From Sphingobacterium cavernae (GTDB taxonomy: Bacteria > Bacteroidota > Bacteroidia > Sphingobacteriales > Sphingobacteriaceae): a stretch of DNA of 64,000 nucleotides. This document shows, piece by piece, positions 16,499 through 24,486 of this stretch. How positions within the stretch are numbered: position 1 is the stretch's first letter; the number at the start of each line of letters is the position of its first letter. The notes under the pieces are model-generated. The model searched no databases. It was given only the letters and a program-made list of their open reading frames with translations, and had not been told where the DNA came from. The stretch is taken from contig NZ_VIQM01000021.1 in NCBI RefSeq assembly GCF_008520265.1, positions 1 to 64,000 of the forward strand, in the 5' to 3' direction. A program made the translations under genes and the position numbers.

Positions 16499-16927
16499 AT
16501 GACAACAGTAATAGCAATAATTTTATTTTTAATTTTCTTGTTTATTTCTTCAATTCACTTCTATTGGGCGTTTGGTGGAAAATGGGGAAGCGATGCTGTA
16601 TTGCCAACCAAAGACGACAACAACACAAATGTGTTAAATCCTACCATTTTACCAACATTAATTGTTGCTATTGGCTTATTAGGTTTTGGACTTTTCATTT
16701 TAGTAATGTCGGGACTAATAACTTTTAACACACCTGACTGGCTTTCTAAATATGGACTTTGGACTATTGCAGTTATTTTTACTTTGAGAGCAATTGGAGA
16801 CTTTAATTATGTTGGTTTTTTCAAGAAAATAAAACACACAAAATTTGGCAAAAATGACACAAAGTATTTTTCACCATTATGCTTGACAATTGGAATACTT
16901 ACAATAATTTTAGAACTGACAAAATAA
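16499..16927 (+). CDS. DUF3995 membrane protein
   Basis: A 142-residue protein with four hydrophobic segments: an N-terminal 'AIILFLIFLFISSIHFYWA', then 'GGKWG' and a C-terminal helix, matching DUF3995. Function unknown. It begins directly after the monooxygenase stop (TAAATG), so the pair is translationally coupled in a two-gene cassette. It could be an accessory membrane protein or simply a passenger. Confidence 0.72.
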   Translation: MTTVIAIILFLIFLFISSIHFYWAFGGKWGSDAVLPTKDDNNTNVLNPTILPTLIVAIGLLGFGLFILVMSGLITFNTPDWLSKYGLWTIAVIFTLRAIGDFNYVGFFKKIKHTKFGKNDTKYFSPLCLTIGILTIILELTK

Positions 16928-16931
16928 AAAC

Positions 16932-17061
16932 TTCTGCTAACACGGGTTTTGCGTCAGGCGGGCTGACGTGCAAAATTCAACGGTAGTTTTTCAATTAAAC
17001 ATTAGTAATAAAACCAGCTTTCGTGCTTCGATTTCCCGCCCGAACGCAAAGCCCCGAACCG
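16932..17061 (+). other. attC type A
   Basis: R'' TTCTGCTAAC (16932-16941) is exactly complementary to its cassette start GTTAGCAGAA (15323-15332). Stem CGGGTTTTGCGTCAGGCGGG with CCCGCCCGAACGCAAAGCCCCG. The crossover G is at 17061, followed by TTGGCAATA of the last complete-looking cassette. Confidence 0.82.
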
Positions 17062-17084
17062 TTGGCAATAATACAAGAAATGAT

Positions 17085-17777
17085 TTGAAACACGGATTTT
17101 ATATAAAATCAAAAAAGGAACAAAATCAGATTCAATTTTTGATTGGATTTTTTGCATTAATAATAATCCTGACTTCCTTATATATTTCCTGGAAATCAGG
17201 AATGTATTTATTTGTGATTTTAACTTTCCCAATAACTCTATCTATAATTGCACCTTTCTTTGATACACCTTCCTTAAAAAAAAGCGGAGGTTTAATTTAT
17301 TATTCACCACTCTTTCTATCTGAAAAACGCAAAAGGGGAATGATTAAAATACACGGAGGAACCTTGTTTGATTATGTTTTTGTAATTGACCAAAAAATGA
17401 ATGGAAAACAAAGAACAAATTTTATAATTCAGCAATATTTAGAAGGACTTTTAAACCTTATTGAAGAAAATGAAAATAATAAGTTTGAAAATATTAAAAT
17501 TCGTGGTACTAGTTACATAATCAATGAAAGGACAGCTCAACGAATTGGATTTAAGATTGCCAAAACTGATAATATTCAAAAATTAATATTGTTATACAAT
17601 TGCTTCAATGTATTAATAACATATTCAATTGCAAAAGGTAAATTATCATTTCCGAATTTGAAAGAAACAAAAACATTCGAAACCAACCTAAAAGAACTTG
17701 ATAAACGAAAAGATTTTATAAGGAGCTTAAATGATAAACTAAAAAGTACTATTGCCAACAATAGCTATACTCAATAG
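17085..17777 (+). CDS. Unknown membrane protein, probable TTG start
   Basis: About 230 residues with two adjacent hydrophobic segments near residues 15-55 and a soluble, lysine-rich remainder; no family recognised. The open frame extends upstream into the attC, but the cassette begins at 17062. The first plausible in-frame start is TTG at 17085 (LKHGFYIKSKK), preceded by AAGAAAT. The R''-like box TATTGCCAAC (17750-17759), complementary to the cassette start GTTGGCAATA, lies within the last codons, as in two other cassettes. The rest of its attC is missing. Confidence 0.55.
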   Translation: MKHGFYIKSKKEQNQIQFLIGFFALIIILTSLYISWKSGMYLFVILTFPITLSIIAPFFDTPSLKKSGGLIYYSPLFLSEKRKRGMIKIHGGTLFDYVFVIDQKMNGKQRTNFIIQQYLEGLLNLIEENENNKFENIKIRGTSYIINERTAQRIGFKIAKTDNIQKLILLYNCFNVLITYSIAKGKLSFPNLKETKTFETNLKELDKRKDFIRSLNDKLKSTIANNSYTQ

Positions 17778-18203
17778 GGCAGGCAGTAGATTTGGCAAGT
17801 TCAGTTTGCACAACTACTTCTAAAAGCTAAAAATTAAAAATATTCGACCTCGTTTAAAACATTCTTAGCGAGGTTTGTTGTTCTATTAAGATTCGCTAAT
17901 TGATAATTTGACTGGCTTATATTCGCTAATTTCAAGGCTGATAATTGCATTTTTGATAAACAAAAAACAAAAGCAGACCTTGGATTACGGTCATTCTTTG
18001 GGTTATTATTATTGGTCTTTTGCGGATGAAATTCAGATTCTAGTATAGTGCGGCCATCATAACATGTTTGTTTGCCTGCGCCATACTTTGACTAATTGTC
18101 CTTTGGGAACAAACTTTCTAAACTGGTCTTGTAAATAATTGCGCAATAAAATTTTTACGCCCATGAATACTGTAAGATAATAAAATTTCACTAAATTACA
18201 GTT
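17778..18203. other. Gene-free remnant after a truncated attC
   Basis: About 430 bp without a convincing gene. After the R''-like box at 17750-17759 no matching distal attC arm appears, so the site was truncated. A weak inverted repeat (CCTCG...CGAGG, 17848-17874) is present. A short minus-strand open stretch near 17830-18030 gives an unrecognised peptide and may be a gene remnant. No transposase signature was seen. Confidence 0.4.
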
Positions 18204-18245
18204 GTGCAACATACACATGGGTTTGGTGCAATGTGGCGGGGGAAG
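18204..18245 (+). other. Left half of a type A attC (remnant)
   Basis: ACACATGGGTTTGGTGCAATGTGGCGGG resembles the left arm of type A sites, such as the GGTTTGGC...ATGGCGG pattern. The right arm and R' are absent; only AAACGTCACC near 18285 recalls the AACGTTA end. This marks decay of the array. Confidence 0.5.
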
Positions 18246-18305
18246 TGGTTGTGTTGTGTAAACCTTGCCTTAAGCAATCCTCTAAACGTCACCACCAATT
18301 ACAAA

Positions 18306-19263
18306 ATGTCAAGATTGAAGCAAAAATACGGACTATTAATAATCGGAATTATTCTCGGCATCGCTTACGGACTTGTAACAAGATTAGTTTTCGGGCAAAA
18401 GGCAACTTTAGCGTCAGTGACATATCTGTTTATAATTCCGACAATTTTGGGAATTATTCCATTAATGTTTGCTGACAATGACAAACTCAAATCTTACATA
18501 AACATTATTTTTATTCCTTGGCTTACAATCGCGACTTTCTTCTTGACAATGATCTTATTTGGTATTGAAGATTTTATTTGCTTGTTAGTAATTACAGCAC
18601 CATTTTTTATTTTAGGTACAATTGGAGCGTTGATTTATAGGGTAGTTCAGATTAACAAACAGAAGAGGAAAGGAAAACTTTTGACTTTAGTTTTACTACC
18701 TTTTCTATCTTCTCCAGTCGAAGAATTTATAAAAAGGCCCCTCTAAGATTTACAATGTAAAAAGTGAAGTTTTCATTGACGCAACTCCTGAAAAAATTTG
18801 GAATAATATCGTAGAAGTTCAAACAATTGATATGAAAGAATACAATTCAGGCTTTTTCAATTCAATAGGAATTCCTAGACCAATACGTGCAACAGTTGAC
18901 CACAAAGCACTTGGCGGACGAAGAATAGGGAATTTTGAAGGAGGCTTAATGTTCATCGAAACAATCACAGAATATGACGAGAATAAGAAAGTTTCCTTCA
19001 ACATAAAAATTGACCCCTCAACAGTTCGGCAAAAAGTATTTGACCAACACGTGCTAAATGGTAACTATTTCAATTTTGTTAACGCAACGTACGAATTGAC
19101 CGAATTAAAAAACGGACAAGTTAAGCTGAGTCTTTCATCAAGTTATCAGTTGACTTCGACAATTAATTTTTATGGTAAATTTTGGGGAGATATAATCTTA
19201 ACAGACTTTCAAGACAGACTATTAAATGTAATCGAAAGCAGGTGCCAAACGAAAAGTAAATGA
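18306..19263 (+). pseudogene. Frameshifted membrane/SRPBCC-domain protein
   Basis: Two open frames look like one gene of about 318 residues. The first (ATG 18306, stop 18746) encodes four membrane segments. The second frame, read from 18742, continues 'KIYNVKSEVFIDATPEKIWN', the start of an SRPBCC/polyketide-cyclase-like domain, to the stop at 19263. One extra base, most simply in the C4 run at 18738-18741, explains the break. It may be real inactivation or a sequencing error. The domain could bind a hydrophobic ligand. It lies between two half attC sites, so it was probably once cassette cargo. Confidence 0.7.
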
Positions 19264-19265
19264 TG

Positions 19266-19330
19266 GTAACAATCGCTTAACACAATGGCAGCTGAAGTGG
19301 TTAATTATACATTCTAACTTTCACCAAACT
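19266..19330 (+). other. Left half of a type A attC (remnant)
   Basis: CGCTTAACACAATGGCAGC followed by TGAAGTGGTTAATTATACATTC closely follows the left arm and loop of the attC at 15196 (GAAGTGGTTAATTGAACATTC). The distal arm is missing, so the site cannot fold as an attC. Confidence 0.55.
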
Positions 19331-19411
19331 TTATGAATAAACGAAAGTTAGGCTTTCTAGTGCATAGTATCACAAGTCTCAAGACTTTCTGAATTATATT
19401 ACAATAACCGA

Positions 19412-20062
19412 ATGAACAAAGAATTGATATATCTAATACTAATATTAGCATTAAAGTTTTCCTGTGTTGAAAAGAAATCAACAAAAAAAGAAATTAACAA
19501 AAACCAACCAGTAGAAACTTCAAAAACCGACTCATTAAAATTTAATCCAGCAATTCGAGCAATCTTTCAAGATAGCAAAGGCAACTATTGGATTGGTAGT
19601 CATAATGAAGGTATAGGCTTTTACAATGGTAAATCATTTAATTTCATTACAACAAAAGAAGGGTTATCCGATAATCAAATTCGATCGATCCAAGAAGATG
19701 AGAATGGTAAAATCTGGTTTGGAACAGCAAACGGAATAAGTGTTTATGACGAAGGGAAGTTTATCAATTATCCATCCAAAAATAATAAACCACTGTTTGA
19801 TTGGCATAAAACAAAAGGAGATTTATGGTTTTATGCGTGGGAAGAAGACGGAATTAATCGTTTTGACGGAATAAATATGAATTATCTAATTTTCCCAAGA
19901 CCCAAAAATAAACATCCTGATAAATCTTATGGTGTTACAGGGATCTCAAAAGATAAAGACGGTAAAGTTTGGATTGCGACTAGTGTTGGTTATAACTTTA
20001 TAAAACAATATTGTATTGACAATTTAATAGAAATTCTAACAGCTATCCAAATGAAAAAATAA
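19412..20062 (+). CDS. Lipoprotein with regulator-propeller repeats, probably 3'-truncated
   Basis: A 216-residue protein with lipobox 'ALKFSC' (Cys about 18) and at least three two-component-regulator-type propeller blades: 'IFQDSKGNYWIGSHNEGI', 'IQEDENGKIWFGTANGIS' and 'ISKDKDGKVWIATSVG'. The last blade breaks off after 'ATSVG' and runs into unrelated residues, so the gene probably lost its 3' part and fused to other DNA near 20000. The intact family has five or more blades. Function unknown. Confidence 0.6.
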   Translation: MNKELIYLILILALKFSCVEKKSTKKEINKNQPVETSKTDSLKFNPAIRAIFQDSKGNYWIGSHNEGIGFYNGKSFNFITTKEGLSDNQIRSIQEDENGKIWFGTANGISVYDEGKFINYPSKNNKPLFDWHKTKGDLWFYAWEEDGINRFDGINMNYLIFPRPKNKHPDKSYGVTGISKDKDGKVWIATSVGYNFIKQYCIDNLIEILTAIQMKK

Positions 20063-20253
20063 TTGCAACAGGAAAGATTGAAAATCTTAAAGTTTGTAAT
20101 TCTGCGAATTGTGAAATTGTTGGAATAGGAAATAGTATTGAAGGTATGGACACTGACATTTACACAATAACTATTCTTGGGTTGGATGAGGAAATTTATA
20201 GAAAGGAATTTCCAATACACATTGCTGAATATGAACACAAATTCAATAGTTAA
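20020..20253 (+). pseudogene. C-terminal gene fragment, unknown family
   Basis: An open frame of 77 codons after a TGA at 20017, without its own good start: 'NEKIIATGKIENLKVCNSAN' to 'EYEHKFNS' and TAA at 20251. It reads like the genuine C-terminus of a small beta-rich protein whose 5' end was lost at the junction with the propeller lipoprotein. No family recognised. Confidence 0.4.
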
Positions 20254-20255
20254 AA

Positions 20256-20714
20256 ATGGAAAGAAATAATCAGAATGACCCCGTGAATTTACATGTAGAT
20301 ACCAAAGCGACACCTTTTGCGCAGACTTATTTTCACGGTACAAAGGCAATTTTAAAGATAGGTGATTTAATACAACCTGGATTCAATTCAAACTTTGGAC
20401 AAAGAAAAAGAGCAAAATATATTTTTCTATCTGCGACATTGGATGCTGCTATTTGGGGTGCGGAACTTGCTCAAGGCGAAGGTAAAGAAAGAATATATTT
20501 GGTAGAGCCAACAGGAGTGATAGAAGATGATCCTGACTTGACGGATAAAAAAATTCCAGGAAATCCAACACAATCTTATCGTTCAACAGATCCGTTTAGA
20601 GTTGTTGGAGAAGTAACAAATTGGCAAGGCCACACATCAGAACATGTTAAAGTAATGAAAGATGCTTTAGAAAAATTAAAAGAAAAGGGAATTGACTCAT
20701 TAAATGATGAGTAG
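20256..20714 (+). CDS. arr: Rifampin ADP-ribosyltransferase (Arr), second copy
   Basis: A 152-residue Arr enzyme with the same core as the cassette copy ('TYFHGTKAILKIGDL', 'TLDAAIWGAELAQGEG', 'DPDLTDKKIPGNPTQSYRST'). By eye about four residues in five are identical to the gene at 13067. It starts 2 bp after the stop of the upstream fragment and no attC follows it, so it is either a stranded old cassette or a chromosomal homologue. Both copies appear intact. Confidence 0.9.
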   Translation: MERNNQNDPVNLHVDTKATPFAQTYFHGTKAILKIGDLIQPGFNSNFGQRKRAKYIFLSATLDAAIWGAELAQGEGKERIYLVEPTGVIEDDPDLTDKKIPGNPTQSYRSTDPFRVVGEVTNWQGHTSEHVKVMKDALEKLKEKGIDSLNDE

Positions 20715-20977
20715 CATATATTGCAATACAGCGAAGCATTTGCTCTATAATGACCAAGAGGAAGGTTTAAATACTCGAAGAGAATTTGCTCATGATATTA
20801 CTTGTTCGAAGATTTACGCATGTTATGACGTAAAATTGCGTTTCTAATTTCATGTCTATTCTAGTTAAATGATTTGCTTTAATTGTGTTATTTATATTTA
20901 TAAGAAATTATATAAATTGCAGCGTTATAAACCTAAATCTCGTTTGCTTACTATTCTTAAAATCTAAATTTCATAAT

Positions 20978-21898
20978 ATGAAAGCAGTCATTTGTACCAA
21001 ATATGGTCCACCTGAGGTTTTGCAAATTCAGGATGTACCCAAACCAACTCCCAAAAACAATGAAATTCTTGTCCGAATAATTGCATCTGCCGTCAATTCA
21101 GGGGATGTCAGGGTAAGAGGGTTGGCTGTACAAGGTTTTTTGAAAGTGATTATGCGGTTGGTTTTGGGTTTTACTAAACCAAGAAAACCCATTTTAGGTG
21201 TGGTTTTTTCTGGTGTTGTTGAGGCTGTAGGAGATAAGGTATCTAGATTTAATGTTGGCGATAAGGTTTTTGGTATGACAGGCTTCAAATTCGGAACCCA
21301 TGCAGAATACATTGCTATCAATCAGTACAGTAATGTACTAGTAATGCCTGAAAATGCCACATATGAAGAGGCAGCTGCAATTGTTTTTGGGGGACATACA
21401 GCTATTTATTTTCTTAACAAAATGAAAATAGCTGAAAAGCGCAACCCAATTATTTTAATTATTGGTGCGACTGGTTCCGTTGGAACTTCTGCTATACAGA
21501 TTGCGAAATATTTTGGTGCGAATATTACGGCAGTATGTAGTTCAAGTGGAAAAGATTTCGTGGAATCCTTAGGCGTTGAGGATATTATTTTGTACGATCG
21601 AGAAGATTTTCTAAATCAACCCAATCAATTTGACTTTGTTTTTGATGCGGTTGGCAAAACTACGAAGAAGCAATGTAGAAAGCTGTTGAGGGATGGAGGA
21701 GTATATAAAACGGTTGGCGGTCTGGAAACTGCTTCGGAATCTAAAGAGCAGTTGGAGTTATCGAAATTACTTTTTGAAGAAGGACTTCTCAAAGCTGTTA
21801 TCGACAAAACATATACTCTAAAAGAAATAGTTGAAGCTCATCGTTATGTTGATTCTGGAAGAAAAAAGGGTAATGTAGTGCTGAAAATTACTGATTAA
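20978..21898 (+). CDS. NAD(P)-dependent alcohol dehydrogenase / quinone-oxidoreductase-like
   Basis: A 306-residue MDR-family oxidoreductase. It has an N-terminal GroES-like domain ('MKAVICTKYGPPEVLQI', 'GVVFSGVVEAVG...GDKVFG') and a Rossmann fold with 'ILIIGATGSVGTSAIQIAKYF'. The catalytic-zinc Cys/His pattern of true alcohol dehydrogenases is absent, as in quinone oxidoreductases. I take the ATG at 20978 because 'MKAVICTKYGPPEVL' is the normal family N-terminus; the frame extends 31 codons upstream. Stand-alone gene with no clear link to its neighbours. Confidence 0.85.
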   Translation: MKAVICTKYGPPEVLQIQDVPKPTPKNNEILVRIIASAVNSGDVRVRGLAVQGFLKVIMRLVLGFTKPRKPILGVVFSGVVEAVGDKVSRFNVGDKVFGMTGFKFGTHAEYIAINQYSNVLVMPENATYEEAAAIVFGGHTAIYFLNKMKIAEKRNPIILIIGATGSVGTSAIQIAKYFGANITAVCSSSGKDFVESLGVEDIILYDREDFLNQPNQFDFVFDAVGKTTKKQCRKLLRDGGVYKTVGGLETASESKEQLELSKLLFEEGLLKAVIDKTYTLKEIVEAHRYVDSGRKKGNVVLKITD

Positions 21899-22050
21899 AT
21901 TAAGATATATAATTTCTATACAATTCAAAATATAAGATGATTTAATGAGTTATTAAAATGTTCTTTTCAAATCCCATAGATAACTAAATATTAACTTCTA
22001 TATTTAGATGATTTTACCCTACCATTAAAAGCTAAATTACGAAAAAAGAA

Positions 22051-23463
22051 ATGCATGGTCAATCGCATAGCATCTACCGTTTGATTGCAATCATAAGTCT
22101 CGTATGTCTTGTGGTAGTACAATTTCAATTGATCTATAACACATTTGAACTCACAAATAATCAATATTATATCAAGGAAAAAGATGTAATTCATCAGAAT
22201 TATAGTGCCCTAATCCGTAATGATAAACTCTATCCTGGTGCGCAAAAAATAATAGACAAACATATCATTCCACAAATGCCGCTTTTTGAACGATTGTATG
22301 AAAACGATCGACGAGCTTATAATAAAAAGATAGCGGAAGTTTGGAATGAGGTAATTACAGAGTTGCGGTTACGACAAAATATGGATACTATTTTTCCAAA
22401 CATCGTCGAGGAGTTCAACCTGAATGATAAACTAAAATATGGACTCTATGTTGAACATATGAGTCTATCATTTGACGGAGTGAATTATGTGCCTGTCTTT
22501 ATGCCTAGTGTTGATGGTGTAAGTTCTTCCCACCCGAATGGAGATAGAATCGCCGGGACGCTTGATCGTATTGATAAACAAAATCAAGTATCAGGCTATA
22601 CTGTAAGCGCGCATACGAAAAACTCATATCAGATTACATTTGCATTGTATGTAGATCAAGATAATAGAGTACTGCAGATTTTTAAGGCTATGCTGCCTAC
22701 TTTTTTGTTGTCAATATTTTCGATTCTATTAGTTGTTGGAATTTACTTCATTACCTATCAAAATTGGATGAGACAAAAGAAGTTGACAGCGATTACTTCG
22801 GATTTTATAAATAGTATTACACATGAATTTAACACACCAATAGCTACTATTTTAGTTGCCAATCAATCACTTGAAAATTCCGTGTTAATGGATGATAAAG
22901 TGAAATCAAGAGATTTGATAGCAGTGATCAAACGTCAATCTATTCGCTTAAAAAATTTAATTAATCAATCACTTACCATCTCACAACTCTCTAGTATTAA
23001 TTTGGATAAGGCTCGTTATTATCTGCCTTCTGTTTTGTTGGAATTATTGGAAGATTATAGTTTAAAATTAGAAGACAATGTGTCGATAATACCCGATATC
23101 CAACATGATGTAAGTGAGTTAGACTTGAATAAATTTCTTTTCACCACGATGATATATAATTTGCTGGACAATGGCATTAAGTATAATGAGTCTTCGGAAA
23201 AAATAATTCAGGTGAAAGTATATCAGCAGGATAAAGATGTTTTTATATATATCGAAGATAATGGCATTGGTGTTAATTTGGAGAGTTTGAAACATATCTT
23301 CAAAAAGTTTTTTAGAGGAAAGCAGCGTGTAGAAGAAGGTGGTTTAGGATTGGGGTTATTCTATGTGCAGCAAGTTGTCAATTTACACGATTGGGATCTT
23401 TCGGTAGAAAGTGAAATAGGCAAAGGGACAAAATTTATAATTAAGATTAATACGAGGAGATAG
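22051..23463 (+). CDS. Sensor histidine kinase
   Basis: A 470-residue membrane kinase. TM1 is near residues 9-30 and TM2 near 215-240, flanking a roughly 185-residue periplasmic sensor region. HisKA follows with the phospho-accepting His in 'INSITHEFNTPIATI', then HATPase_c with the N box 'NLLDNGIKYNES', 'EDNGIGV' and 'GGLGLGLFYVQQV'. It resembles the RprX-type kinases of Bacteroidota. The response regulator follows with no gap (TAGATG). The downstream SusC/SusD locus is a plausible target. Confidence 0.92.
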   Translation: MHGQSHSIYRLIAIISLVCLVVVQFQLIYNTFELTNNQYYIKEKDVIHQNYSALIRNDKLYPGAQKIIDKHIIPQMPLFERLYENDRRAYNKKIAEVWNEVITELRLRQNMDTIFPNIVEEFNLNDKLKYGLYVEHMSLSFDGVNYVPVFMPSVDGVSSSHPNGDRIAGTLDRIDKQNQVSGYTVSAHTKNSYQITFALYVDQDNRVLQIFKAMLPTFLLSIFSILLVVGIYFITYQNWMRQKKLTAITSDFINSITHEFNTPIATILVANQSLENSVLMDDKVKSRDLIAVIKRQSIRLKNLINQSLTISQLSSINLDKARYYLPSVLLELLEDYSLKLEDNVSIIPDIQHDVSELDLNKFLFTTMIYNLLDNGIKYNESSEKIIQVKVYQQDKDVFIYIEDNGIGVNLESLKHIFKKFFRGKQRVEEGGLGLGLFYVQQVVNLHDWDLSVESEIGKGTKFIIKINTRR

Positions 23464-24183
23464 ATGTTAGCTAAAATATTATTTGTAGAAGATGAAGTGG
23501 ATTTAGGTAATGTGGTGAAGCAATATTTAGAATTACGCGGATTCGAGGTTACATGGGTTCAAAGCGGTAAAGATGCATTAGACTATATATTGGCTGGGGA
23601 GAGTTATAATCTTATTATTTTGGATATTCAGTTGCCAGACATAAATGGATTTGAAGTAGCTGAAAAAATAAAGCAACAGAAGAAGGATATATTCTTTCTA
23701 TTCCTGACCTCACGAAATGAAAAGAAAGATAAAATATACGGATTGGATATCGGGGCCGAAGATTATATTACTAAGCCATTCGATATCGATGAATTAATAC
23801 TACGCATTAAAGTGATATTGAGAAGATCTGGATTTTTTCAAGATCAAGAAGTCCATCCAACGTCTGATCAGTACATATACCAAACGAGTGATGTTACATT
23901 TGATAGTAGTCTCATGCAGTTGATTGTTGGCGATACTAAACCAATTGTATTAACTCAGCGGGAAGTAGATCTACTGGTGTACTTTTTCCAACATAAAAAT
24001 AAAGTTCTCAAACGAGATGAAATACTCACTTCTGTTTGGGGGGATAATGACTATTTTATGGGACGGAGTTTGGATGTTTTCATTTCCAGATTGCGAAAAA
24101 TTTTAAGTCATTCAACAACCATACGTATAGAAAATATTTATGCGGTAGGATTTATCTTCAAACTTGAAGAAGAACATTCGTAA
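23464..24183 (+). CDS. OmpR-family response regulator
   Basis: A 239-residue regulator. Its receiver domain has 'FVEDE' acidic residues, phospho-acceptor Asp in 'IILDIQLPDINGFE', 'LTSRNEKKD' and the Lys in 'EDYITKPFDIDEL'. The C-terminal winged helix has 'LTQREVDLLVYFFQHKNKVL' and 'GRSLDVFISRLRKIL'. It follows the kinase directly and is translationally coupled to it. Two TTAACAA palindromes 30-75 bp beyond its stop, upstream of SusC, are candidate targets. Confidence 0.93.
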   Translation: MLAKILFVEDEVDLGNVVKQYLELRGFEVTWVQSGKDALDYILAGESYNLIILDIQLPDINGFEVAEKIKQQKKDIFFLFLTSRNEKKDKIYGLDIGAEDYITKPFDIDELILRIKVILRRSGFFQDQEVHPTSDQYIYQTSDVTFDSSLMQLIVGDTKPIVLTQREVDLLVYFFQHKNKVLKRDEILTSVWGDNDYFMGRSLDVFISRLRKILSHSTTIRIENIYAVGFIFKLEEEHS

Positions 24184-24211
24184 TTAGTCAAAAACACACA
24201 TATTTTTCTTA

Positions 24212-24258
24212 TTAACAATTTGTTAACAATCCATTAGGAATGGATTAACAACTTGTTG
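24212..24258. promoter_or_regulatory. Paired TTAACAA palindromes upstream of SusC
   Basis: TTAACAATTTGTTAA (24212-24226) and TTAACAACTTGTTG (24245-24258) start 33 bp apart, about three helical turns. Between and overlapping them is a perfect inverted repeat AATCCATT-AGG-AATGGATT (24228-24246). They lie in the 303 bp gap between the response regulator and SusC, which has no gene. Candidate operator for the adjacent OmpR-type regulator; a terminator is unlikely because no T-run follows. Confidence 0.5.
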
Positions 24259-24486
24259 TCTTTACTAATGCTAATTTTATATATCGGCTCTAAACCGTAT
24301 ATACTTAAATTATATTTTACCAATCGTATTATGAAAATAAACAGACAAATATCGCTCATTAGTATTAAAATACTAAATGGTTTTAGCTATCAATTCTCTG
24401 TCTTTCATTTAGGTTGGCCTTTTAAAAACCTGACAAATACTACTACCTATTAAAAATAATATTCACCGAAAACAAACTAATCAATT

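Noticed and set aside
17778..18203. Possible transposase or gene remnant in the gap
   Set aside because: Short open stretches on both strands give no recognisable motif; left as gene-free remnant.
24253..24453. 66-residue open frame upstream of SusC
   Set aside because: Overlaps the presumed SusC promoter/leader, has no family resemblance and biased composition; likely chance.
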